Shown: piece by piece, positions 37,281 through 44,441 of the stretch
Layout: the number at the start of each line of letters is the position of its first letter
Position numbering within the stretch: the stretch's first letter is position 1
NCBI GenBank assembly: GCA_947487765.1
Contig: CANKXO010000004.1
Span: 310,001-374,000, forward strand
Direction of reading: 5' to 3'
Length of the DNA: 64,000 bases
From: an uncultured Pseudomonadales bacterium
Lineage (GTDB): Bacteria; Pseudomonadota; Gammaproteobacteria; Pseudomonadales; Cellvibrionaceae
Made by a program: the position numbers and the translations under genes
Notes under the pieces: model-generated
Seen by the model: the letters and a program-made list of their open reading frames with translations, nothing else
What the model was told of the DNA's origin: nothing
Database searches by the model: none

Positions 37281-37889
37281 ATGTCTCAAGTCAATGCGAC
37301 CCAGCGCACCGCTAGCGTTCGTCGCGACACACTGGAAACCAAAATTCAGGTTAGTCTCAACCTGGATGGCACTGGAAAATCCAGTTTTAAGACAGGCGTG
37401 CCATTTTTAGAGCACATGATGGATCAAATTGCTCGTCATGGTCTTATTGATCTGGATATTACCTGCGATGGGGACACCCATATTGACGACCATCACAGTG
37501 TAGAAGATATTGGTATTACCTTAGGGCAAGCAGTCGCTAAAGCCGTGGGTGATAAAAAAGGCATTCGTCGCTATGGCCATTCCTATGTGCCACTAGACGA
37601 AGCGTTGTCACGCGTTGTTATTGACTTCTCTGGTCGACCAGCATTATTGATGGATATTCCCTTTACGCAAAAGCGCGTCGGTCAGTTTGATACAGAACTT
37701 TTCTGGGAGTTTTTTCAAGGTTTCGTCAATCATGCACAAGTGACGCTGCATATTGATTGTCTCAAAGGCCACAATGCCCACCACCAAATTGAAACCGTAT
37801 TTAAGGCGTTTGGTCGTGCATTGCGGGTAGCGTTGGAATTAGATCCTAGAATGGAAGGTGTTATGCCTTCTACCAAGGGTTCTTTGTAA
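37281..37889 (+). CDS. hisB: Imidazoleglycerol-phosphate dehydratase HisB
   Basis: The start at ATG 37281 is chosen for GGAGA at 37271-37275; the frame extends to 37248 without such a site. The 202-residue product is the single-domain dehydratase, without the histidinol phosphatase fused in E. coli. The metal-binding motifs are [24 protein letters not shown] and [16 protein letters not shown]. It opens the hisB-hisH-hisA group. Confidence 0.96.
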   Translation: MSQVNATQRTASVRRDTLETKIQVSLNLDGTGKSSFKTGVPFLEHMMDQIARHGLIDLDITCDGDTHIDDHHSVEDIGITLGQAVAKAVGDKKGIRRYGHSYVPLDEALSRVVIDFSGRPALLMDIPFTQKRVGQFDTELFWEFFQGFVNHAQVTLHIDCLKGHNAHHQIETVFKAFGRALRVALELDPRMEGVMPSTKGSL

Positions 37890-37989
37890 GTCAAAACATA
37901 GGCGTTAGGTTTATTGAGAAATGGCCTGATGCTTTGTTCTTTGAGTCACCTTGAATGTTGTAACATTCTAATCGTTAAGTGAAATCTAA

Positions 37990-38643
37990 ATGAGCGCAAG
38001 TTCCATTGTAATAATTGATTACGGCATGGGTAATTTACACTCGGTAGCGAGTGCACTTGCTCACGTATCTCCGCAAAGTGATATACAAATTACTGCCGAT
38101 CGCCAGACAATACTCGATGCTGATAAAGTCATCTTCCCCGGTGTGGGTGCTATTCGTGATTGCATGGCAGAAATTCGCCGTTTGCACTTCGATACATTAG
38201 TGCCAGAAATTGTCGAATCAGGTAAACCAGTATTGGGTATCTGTGTTGGTATGCAAGCCCTGCTAGAACACAGTGAAGAAAACCAAGGTATTGATTGTAT
38301 TGGTTTATTGCCAGGTAACGTCCGCTTTTTTGGCGACAACCTCGCTGACGCTCAAGGCCAACGCCTTAAAGTGCCACATATGGGGTGGAACAATGTTGAG
38401 CAAACCATCGACCACCCTTTATGGCATGGCATAGAAAATAATAGCCGTTTTTATTTTGTGCATAGTTATTATGTTGATAACGTGAAAGCAGAGCATCTAG
38501 CTGGTCGCAGCGAATATCCCAACACATTTGCAGCAGCAGTGAGCCATAACAATTTGTTTGCCACCCAATTTCACCCAGAAAAAAGTCACACCAATGGCCT
38601 GCAATTGCTGAAAAATTTTACTGAATGGAATGGCCTCGTATAG
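37990..38643 (+). CDS. hisH: Imidazole glycerol phosphate synthase subunit HisH
   Basis: The 217-residue glutamine amidotransferase supplies ammonia to HisF. The nucleophile is Cys85 in GICVGMQ; His and Glu of the triad are in [10 protein letters not shown]-terminal [11 protein letters not shown] is the family signature. It is 100 bp after hisB. HisF, its obligate partner, is not in this window. Confidence 0.96.
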   Translation: MSASSIVIIDYGMGNLHSVASALAHVSPQSDIQITADRQTILDADKVIFPGVGAIRDCMAEIRRLHFDTLVPEIVESGKPVLGICVGMQALLEHSEENQGIDCIGLLPGNVRFFGDNLADAQGQRLKVPHMGWNNVEQTIDHPLWHGIENNSRFYFVHSYYVDNVKAEHLAGRSEYPNTFAAAVSHNNLFATQFHPEKSHTNGLQLLKNFTEWNGLV

Positions 38644-38705
38644 TTTCGTCGTCTTCCTTTTGTATATCAGAAGATAAATTAATTTTAGAAAGAGTTTAAA
38701 AACCG

Positions 38706-39437
38706 ATGTTAATAATCCCCGCGATAGATTTAAAAGACGGAAAATGTGTTCGTTTACGTCAAGGCCTAATGGAAGACTCCACCGTCTTTGGTGACCAGCC
38801 TGTTGATTTTGCGAAACAATGGGTGGATCAAGGCTGCCGACGTTTGCATCTGGTTGATTTAAATGGTGCCTTCGCGGGAGAGCCCGTCAATGGCGATGTG
38901 GTGACTGAAATCGCAAAAGCCTTTCCAAAATTACCCATCCAAATTGGTGGTGGTATTCGCAATGGCGAAACTATAGAGCATTACTTACAGGCTGGCGTTG
39001 ACTACGTCATTATCGGAACTAAAGCGGTGAAAGAACCTGAATTTGTTACTGAAATGTGTAAACAATTCCCTGGCCATATCATTGTTGGTTTGGACGCGAA
39101 AGACGGTTTAGTGGCCACCGATGGCTGGGCAGAAGTGTCTGAACTTAAGGCGACAGATTTAGCTAAGCGTTTCGAAAGCGATGGTGTGTCCTCTATCGTC
39201 TATACCGATATCGCTCGCGATGGCATGATGCAAGGCGTTAATGTTGAGGCTACTGTAGCGATGGCGCAGGCCTCCTCTATTCCTGTGATTGCCTCAGGTG
39301 GTATCACCAATATTGACGATATCAAAGCGTTAAAAGCGCAAGCTAATCAAGGTATTATGGGGGCTATAACCGGTCGTGCAATTTACGAAGGCACATTAAA
39401 TGTAAAAGACGCGCAGGCGTTATGCGACCGTCAATAA
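38706..39437 (+). CDS. hisA: ProFAR isomerase HisA
   Basis: The 243-residue TIM-barrel enzyme isomerises the phosphoribosylformimino intermediate of histidine synthesis. Catalytic Asp8 lies in [14 protein letters not shown] and the second Asp in [12 protein letters not shown]. Phosphate-binding loops are IGGGIRN and ASGGITN. In many relatives hisF follows directly; here the next gene is an unrelated membrane protein 122 bp downstream. Confidence 0.96.
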   Translation: MLIIPAIDLKDGKCVRLRQGLMEDSTVFGDQPVDFAKQWVDQGCRRLHLVDLNGAFAGEPVNGDVVTEIAKAFPKLPIQIGGGIRNGETIEHYLQAGVDYVIIGTKAVKEPEFVTEMCKQFPGHIIVGLDAKDGLVATDGWAEVSELKATDLAKRFESDGVSSIVYTDIARDGMMQGVNVEATVAMAQASSIPVIASGGITNIDDIKALKAQANQGIMGAITGRAIYEGTLNVKDAQALCDRQ

Positions 39438-39559
39438 AAAGGGTATAGTAGCGTTGATAGTTGCCTATTCTTAACAGCGCTTAAAAGAACTTCAAAACAG
39501 GCGCTTAGGTTTATGGTTAATTAAGTGCCTTTAACTCTCTAATAATAAAAGAGGTTTTT

Positions 39560-40168
39560 ATGGATAAGAAACCGATACTGGATAAGCAGTCAAAAGATTA
39601 TCTAGAATTTTGTTATAAAGAATATACCCGTCTCGCAGGTATTCAAGAAAAACATCTGCAATCTGCCTTTTCTGATGTCAGGCTTTTAGGTGCTGTCGGT
39701 GCAATACTCGCATGGAAACCAATCCTGAATGCTCTATCCGAACGTAACGACCCAGTGATCTTAACATTGGGGTTTCTTGTGCTTATATTTATTGCCTTAT
39801 TTGTTCTGCTTTACGATTGTATGAAGCAATCAATCATGTTGTTTTATGCAGACCAGATGAAATATTACGAAAGGGAGTTAAGGCAAGGGTTGGATGTTTC
39901 TCAAGGTACGATGTTCAGTAATATTCACAATTGGACACATTGGATGAGTTCAATCCATGACCCTATTGTTAAATGCTTCTTTGGTTGTTTCTTTTCATTT
40001 CTATTGCTATTTCCTGTTAGTATTATCGCGCTTTCTGGTACTTGGAGCGAAACCTATAAATATATTGCGCTATATCTTGTGATCGCATTCTCCCTGTCTT
40101 TTATGAATATTCTGTGTATCAATATCATCACCAAAAAAATTACTGAGAAGTTGAGTAGCTCTCAATAG
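39560..40168 (+). CDS. Membrane protein of unknown function
   Basis: The 202-residue protein has a charged N terminus (about 1-40) and four hydrophobic segments: a weak one at about 46-60, then about 68-92, 138-160 and 166-190. A cytoplasmic loop with MKYYERELRQGLDVSQG lies between the second and third. AGAGG at 39549-39553 supports the start. No family is recognised. It sits in the place where hisF is often found. Confidence 0.65.
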   Translation: MDKKPILDKQSKDYLEFCYKEYTRLAGIQEKHLQSAFSDVRLLGAVGAILAWKPILNALSERNDPVILTLGFLVLIFIALFVLLYDCMKQSIMLFYADQMKYYERELRQGLDVSQGTMFSNIHNWTHWMSSIHDPIVKCFFGCFFSFLLLFPVSIIALSGTWSETYKYIALYLVIAFSLSFMNILCINIITKKITEKLSSSQ

Positions 40169-40311
40169 TTATATCCATGGTCTTTTCTATTTCTTAGGAA
40201 AATATTCTGCGAAGACCAAGAGTGTTGATTGATAAGATAAATAATAAATAAGTCATCTCAATAGTAGCTTCTGGCGTAAGTGTTCATACATACCGCTACT
40301 GCCTAAACAAT

Positions 40312-41154
40312 ATGTTCAACATTACGATAAAACGATGGTTTAATTACAGCCTCTTTACTTTTTTACTGATCAGCCTTCAGGGTTGTGCTTTGCAACTGCT
40401 TGATTGGGGAACGCCTAAAGACGGTTATCGGCTAAAAGAAGATATTCCCTACGGTAACTATAAGCGACAACGTCTGGATTTATACACACCCGAAATACCA
40501 AATGCGAAAGCAATCACACTGGTATTTTTCTATGGGGGTGCCTGGCAACGAGGGAATAAAGAATACTATCGTTTTGTGGCTCAAGCCTTTGCTGAAAAAG
40601 GCTATCCTGTTATTGTTGCTGACTACCGCGTTTACCCCGATGTACTTTTCCCCGATTTTGTAAGTGATGCCGCCTTAGCGGTACAGTGGGCCGCAGCACA
40701 AACGGATCATTCTATTGTATTAATGGGGCATTCTGCAGGTGCTCATATAGCAGCTTTACTGGCCTTGGATGATCAATACCTTAATCGAGCTAATGTTGAA
40801 AAAAACCGTATCGCAGGTTGGGTAGGCCTTTCCGGGCCGTATGATTTTTTGCCACTAAAAAGCGAGCGATTAAAAACTATTTTTAATGGTGCTGAGGATA
40901 TTAATGGCACCCAACCGATTAACTTTGTTTCCAGTACAGCACCACCTGCCTTATTGGTCCATGGAACAGAAGACACCCGCGTACTACCGCGAAATACTCA
41001 ACGTTTAGCAACAGCATTAACAGGGAAGGGTGTTGCAGTGACGACAAAGTATTACCCGGGTAAACATGCAATCACTGTTGCTGCTCTATGGGTTCCTTTT
41101 CGGGATAAATTGCCAGTGTTGGATGATATAGAAAATTTCTTGTCAGGGCTTTGA
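40312..41154 (+). CDS. Alpha/beta-hydrolase lipoprotein (carboxylesterase-like)
   Basis: The 280-residue protein has a lipoprotein signal with acylated Cys25 (SLQGC). The hydrolase domain shows the oxyanion segment FFYGGAWQRGNK, the nucleophile elbow GHSAGAH (Ser about 144), Asp in HGTEDTRV, and His in YPGKHAIT. This is the pattern of the esterase/lipase group that contains kynurenine formamidase-like and BD-FAE esterases. It is presumably anchored in the outer or inner membrane facing the periplasm. Substrate unknown. Confidence 0.87.
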   Translation: MFNITIKRWFNYSLFTFLLISLQGCALQLLDWGTPKDGYRLKEDIPYGNYKRQRLDLYTPEIPNAKAITLVFFYGGAWQRGNKEYYRFVAQAFAEKGYPVIVADYRVYPDVLFPDFVSDAALAVQWAAAQTDHSIVLMGHSAGAHIAALLALDDQYLNRANVEKNRIAGWVGLSGPYDFLPLKSERLKTIFNGAEDINGTQPINFVSSTAPPALLVHGTEDTRVLPRNTQRLATALTGKGVAVTTKYYPGKHAITVAALWVPFRDKLPVLDDIENFLSGL

Positions 41155-41197
41155 TAACTATCTCTACCAGCGTATACCGTACTTCTCTTTGATTTTT

Positions 41198-41396
41198 TTA
41201 TACAAACTTAAGTCGACAAAAAACACCGGCAACATTAAATGTATCCCAGCCGCTGATAAAACTTACTCCTAATTTATCCTTGGTTTCAGGGTTTTCTCTA
41301 AGCTTTCGCATTGTAAATAGGCCAAATACGATATGCATGATCATTGCAAAAAAAAATGCCAAACGAAATGCCTAATAGAGATGAAAAGTTACCCAT
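41198..41396 (-). pseudogene. Broken fifth copy of the immunity-like paralogue family
   Basis: From ATG 41396 the minus strand reads MGNFSSLLGISFGIFF, then shifts frame in a run of nine A (41348-41356 on the plus strand) and continues as AMIMHIVFGLFTMRKLREN, DKLGVSFISGWDTFNVAGVF, ending at 41198-41200. It matches the first half of the gene at 41779-42153. The second half is missing. So this copy is frameshifted and truncated. Confidence 0.85.
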
Positions 41397-41404
41397 TAAT
41401 TCTG

Positions 41405-41779
41405 TTAATCAAAAACGCCTAGTAAATCAAGTATCATTAAGATGATGCATAATGACCCCGACGTTGCAAAAGGTACCCAAAAGACTATAGCTAAAAATCG
41501 ATCGAATCGATTAGTATGTTTAAACAATAAGCTTGAGTCTGCATAAAGAAAGTTTAGTGGGGTGTTTTCTAATTTCTTGCTCCAAGATCGCGGTGTTGAT
41601 AGCGCCTGGGCAACATTTAAAATATCCCAGCCGCTGAAAAATTCCATGCCTAAAGCTTCTTTAGTCTCTGGGTTTTTTCTAAGTTTACGAACAGTAACTT
41701 GACCAAAAACCACACACATAATTAATGCGAAAAAGCATAGTGCGGCTGCTATAGACAACATAAAAGAAAGAGTACTCAT
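41405..41779 (-). CDS. Small membrane protein, immunity-like paralogue 4 (distal)
   Basis: The start is placed at 41779, where ATG overlaps the TAA of the previous gene (TAATG). The 124-residue protein has hydrophobic helices at about 5-28 and 96-120 joined by a basic loop with TVRKLRKNPETKEALGMEFFSGWDILNVAQ and RSWSKKLE. It is a close relative of the copies at 42178 and 42682. Function is inferred from position behind the candidate toxin gene; no known immunity family is recognised. Confidence 0.78.
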   Translation of the reverse strand: MSTLSFMLSIAAALCFFALIMCVVFGQVTVRKLRKNPETKEALGMEFFSGWDILNVAQALSTPRSWSKKLENTPLNFLYADSSLLFKHTNRFDRFLAIVFWVPFATSGSLCIILMILDLLGVFD

Positions 41780-42153
41780 TAAGTAAAAATGCCCAGGCTT
41801 TCTAAAATTGCAAGCAATAACATCGAGGGTACAGAAATACATAGAGGTAGCCAGAACATTCTGGCTAGTACTCGATCAAAAACCGTTGTATGTTTATATA
41901 GCGCATGAGAATCAGCGGCTAAACCTGGGAGAGACGATTCCTTAAGTTTTCTATCAAGCCACTTAGGCCGGTAAAAAGCACCGGCGACATTAAATGTATC
42001 CCAGCCACTTAAAAAACTTACACCTAACTTATCTTTTGTTTCAGGGTTTTTTCTAAGCCTAGGCATAGTTACCAGACCGAAAATGATACACATTATTGCT
42101 GCAGTAAGGCAGAAAGCAAAAGAGATGCCTAATAAAGTAGATAAAATATCCAT
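41779..42153 (-). CDS. Small membrane protein, immunity-like paralogue 3, divergent subtype
   Basis: This 124-residue protein shares the two-helix layout and the loop RLRKNPETKDKLGVSFLSGWDTFNVAG with its neighbours, but has FYRPKWLDRKL in place of STPRSWSKKLE and TMPRL in place of TVRKL. With the broken copy at 41198 it forms a second subtype. Its stop overlaps the next start. The divergence suggests protection against a different toxin variant. Confidence 0.78.
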   Translation of the reverse strand: MDILSTLLGISFAFCLTAAIMCIIFGLVTMPRLRKNPETKDKLGVSFLSGWDTFNVAGAFYRPKWLDRKLKESSLPGLAADSHALYKHTTVFDRVLARMFWLPLCISVPSMLLLAILESLGIFT

Positions 42154-42177
42154 ATTTTATTTTCAGACCTCTAGTAG

Positions 42178-42552
42178 TTAATCAAATATACCTAAAAAAT
42201 CTACCATAACTAGAGCTAGGCACATTATGCTTGTCATTAAAAAAGGTATCCAAAAAATTAACGCTAAAAAGCGATCAAATCGGTTAGTATGCTCGAATAA
42301 TAGATCTGAGTTGGCATGAAGAAAACTTAAAGGGGTGCTTTCTAATTTTTTACTCCATGATCGTGGTGTTGATAGTGCCTGAGCAACATTTAATATATCC
42401 CAGCCACTGATAAATCCCATACCTAACGCATCCTTGGTTTGTGGATTTTTTCTAAGCTTGCGAACGGTTACTTGACCGAAAATAACACACATAACCAATG
42501 AAAACATACAGGTCAGTAGTGTGATTCCGAATAATATGGATGGTGTGCTCAT
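42178..42552 (-). CDS. Small membrane protein, immunity-like paralogue 2
   Basis: The 124-residue protein has helices at about 5-27 and 97-119 and the loop KLRKNPQTKDALGMGFISGWDILNVAQALSTPRSWSKKLE. Its central DNA (about 42300-42375) is almost identical to the corresponding part of the copy at 42682, whereas both ends differ more. It is 129 bp downstream of that copy and 24 bp upstream of the next. Confidence 0.78.
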   Translation of the reverse strand: MSTPSILFGITLLTCMFSLVMCVIFGQVTVRKLRKNPQTKDALGMGFISGWDILNVAQALSTPRSWSKKLESTPLSFLHANSDLLFEHTNRFDRFLALIFWIPFLMTSIMCLALVMVDFLGIFD

Positions 42553-42681
42553 TTGTTAGTTTATCCATTTCATCATGTCAGCTGCTATAGCTAATAAAGC
42601 GCAAAAAAGCACCTATCATTTTAACTTTGATTATCCTTAATATTTCGTGTAAACAAGTTAATGGCCTGTATTAATATTTGG

Positions 42682-43050
42682 TTACAATCCAAATAAGTCC
42701 AAGATAATTGAAATAAAGAAAAGTAGGCCTGACATCAAAAAAGGAATCCAGAAAATAAAAGCTAAAAAGCGATCAAGTCGATTGGTATGCTCAAATAATA
42801 AATCTGAGTTGGCATGAAGAAAGCTTAAAGGGGTGCTTTCTAATTTTTTACTCCATGATCGTGGTGTTGATAGTGTCTGAGCGACATTCAAGATATCCCA
42901 GCCGCTAATAAATTCCATACCCAATGCATCTCTAGTTTCAGGCTTTTTTCTCAATTTTCGAACTGTAATTTGACCAAAAACAACACACATGATTAGTGCA
43001 AATAAGCAGAAAATAAACCCAATAAGTAGAAAAGAAGAAGATGTAATCAT
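42682..43050 (-). CDS. Small membrane protein, immunity-like paralogue 1 (proximal)
   Basis: The 122-residue protein begins at the base after the stop of the candidate toxin gene (TAA then ATG), so the two should be translated together, as is usual for a toxin and its cognate immunity protein. Layout is as in its paralogues: a helix at about 5-27, a basic loop (KLRKKPETRDALGMEFISG), HTNRLDRFLAFIFWIPF, and a final helix. Confidence 0.8.
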   Translation of the reverse strand: MITSSSFLLIGFIFCLFALIMCVVFGQITVRKLRKKPETRDALGMEFISGWDILNVAQTLSTPRSWSKKLESTPLSFLHANSDLLFEHTNRLDRFLAFIFWIPFLMSGLLFFISIILDLFGL

Positions 43051-44025
43051 TTATTGCCCTATAGAATTCATAATGTAATCGTACCAACTTCCACTTTTTT
43101 TCTTAATCTTCTCATTTATTATCATTGATGTGCCGGCACTAGTTGCGGCAATGGCTGTCCCAGCTACAATTAGGCCTACCCATCCAACCGGTGTTGCGAC
43201 CATTAAAAAGCTCAATGCTGCAACACCTGCTTTTGCTGTTACTATGCCCATCGTTGCGCTCGCAGCAAAACTACTCGACTCAATAAATAATTCTCTCTCC
43301 CAATTGCCATCAGCTTTATAGGCATTATGAATATTACCTACACGGCTGCCAACATCTAGTAATACTAAACCATTGCCAACGGTATTTGCATATTTGCCGA
43401 ATTTAATAAGATTAGATGCCTGGATAGTATTAGTGACATGTAATTTAGTGGCTGTACGGCTACTACGGGCAATATTTAATGCGCGTGAATTGCTACTAAG
43501 CGGTGTACCTTTGCGGGCTCGGGAAAGGCTATTGACGGTGTTGAGTTCATGCTGAAATTTACTCTGCATTAGGTTGTAGGCTTGCTGAGCTTTTAGTTTG
43601 GCAGCTGCTTTATCGGCACCATTACTTTTCATAACATCACGGTATTTAAGCAAGGCAGCTTGATAATTTTGTACCGCTGTCCCAAAGTCTTTAACTCGAT
43701 AACCATAAACAGCTGTTGATGCACCGACTAGGCCGATATTGTAGTCGAATAGCTTGGCGGTTACGTCGGCAGCAGCAACGGCATTTTCTGGCCCCAGTGT
43801 ATTGGCCAGGTTAGTAATCTTTCGTGAAGCTTCCATTGAGGATAAACGATTAAGTATCGCAATATCTTCACTGGTTAATTTAGGGGTGATGGCATAAGGC
43901 TTGTAGGCAGTAAACCGGGAGGGTGTATTGCCGTGCCGGTCAACAATAGATTCTGATTTGATGCCGAGGCTTTGTCGTAAAACGTGTTGTGATTGGGGTT
44001 TTGGGCAAAAGAGTAGTTCGGTCAT
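43051..44025 (-). CDS. Candidate pore-forming toxin or secreted effector
   Basis: The start is placed at 44025 because AAGGAA lies just upstream; an in-frame ATG at 44043 has no such site. The 324-residue protein has no signal peptide. Residues 1-240 are mostly helical (QNYQAALLKYRDVMKSNGA, LQ-rich repeats). Residues about 255-302 form a Gly/Ala-rich hydrophobic stretch (ASATMGIVTAKAGVAALSF, TPVGWVGLIVAGTAIAATSAG) able to make a helical hairpin in a membrane. The end is basic then WYDYIMN. Followed directly by a family of small membrane proteins, it fits a contact-dependent or type VI effector that attacks membranes. No named family is claimed. Confidence 0.7.
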   Translation of the reverse strand: MTELLFCPKPQSQHVLRQSLGIKSESIVDRHGNTPSRFTAYKPYAITPKLTSEDIAILNRLSSMEASRKITNLANTLGPENAVAAADVTAKLFDYNIGLVGASTAVYGYRVKDFGTAVQNYQAALLKYRDVMKSNGADKAAAKLKAQQAYNLMQSKFQHELNTVNSLSRARKGTPLSSNSRALNIARSSRTATKLHVTNTIQASNLIKFGKYANTVGNGLVLLDVGSRVGNIHNAYKADGNWERELFIESSSFAASATMGIVTAKAGVAALSFLMVATPVGWVGLIVAGTAIAATSAGTSMIINEKIKKKSGSWYDYIMNSIGQ

Positions 44026-44368
44026 AACAAGTTCCTTTTTCATATGCTTTGTAGCATGAGTATTCTACAAGGTGGTGTAGAGTGTTAGTTGTTTGGCAGC
44101 AGGTGATTTTTATTTAAAACGCCGTTGGCAAACTAATGACTGCTGCTATTTAAAAATAACGCTCGGAGAATAGCAATTGATGGCGGCGCTTGCTGGCTTA
44201 TAATCAAGTAAATAGTGATGAGTGTCACGTTTTGGTATAAGTAATACGGCTATGAGTGGCGCGATTTATTGCATTATTTCTCACGGGTAATTAAAGCGTT
44301 CTTTTTTCGTTTTTGCATATTGTGTCTTCTAGATCGGCTACTAAAAATAAATAAGTTTTCGTATTAAT

Positions 44369-44400
44369 TAAAAAAGGCCTTTGGGTTTCACCAAAGGCCA
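44369..44400 (-). terminator. Terminator for the VIT/vWA gene
   Basis: A perfect 9-bp stem (44376-44384 and 44391-44399) with a 6-base loop is preceded on the plus strand by AAAAAA (44370-44375), which is a U tract for minus-strand transcripts. It ends the gene at 44442. The rest of 44026-44441 shows no gene; it should hold the toxin promoter. Confidence 0.85.
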
Positions 44401-44441
44401 AGCGGGTTTATTTTCTATCAGTACTTACGGTATTCATTTTG

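Noticed and set aside
41780-41842. Longer start for the fourth immunity-like paralogue
   Set aside because: The extension lies inside the preceding gene; the ATG at 41779 overlaps its stop and aligns with the other copies.
43130-43555. Plus-strand frames opposite the first toxin-like gene
   Set aside because: They mirror Ala/Gly-rich codons of the minus-strand gene and have no start signals or family resemblance.
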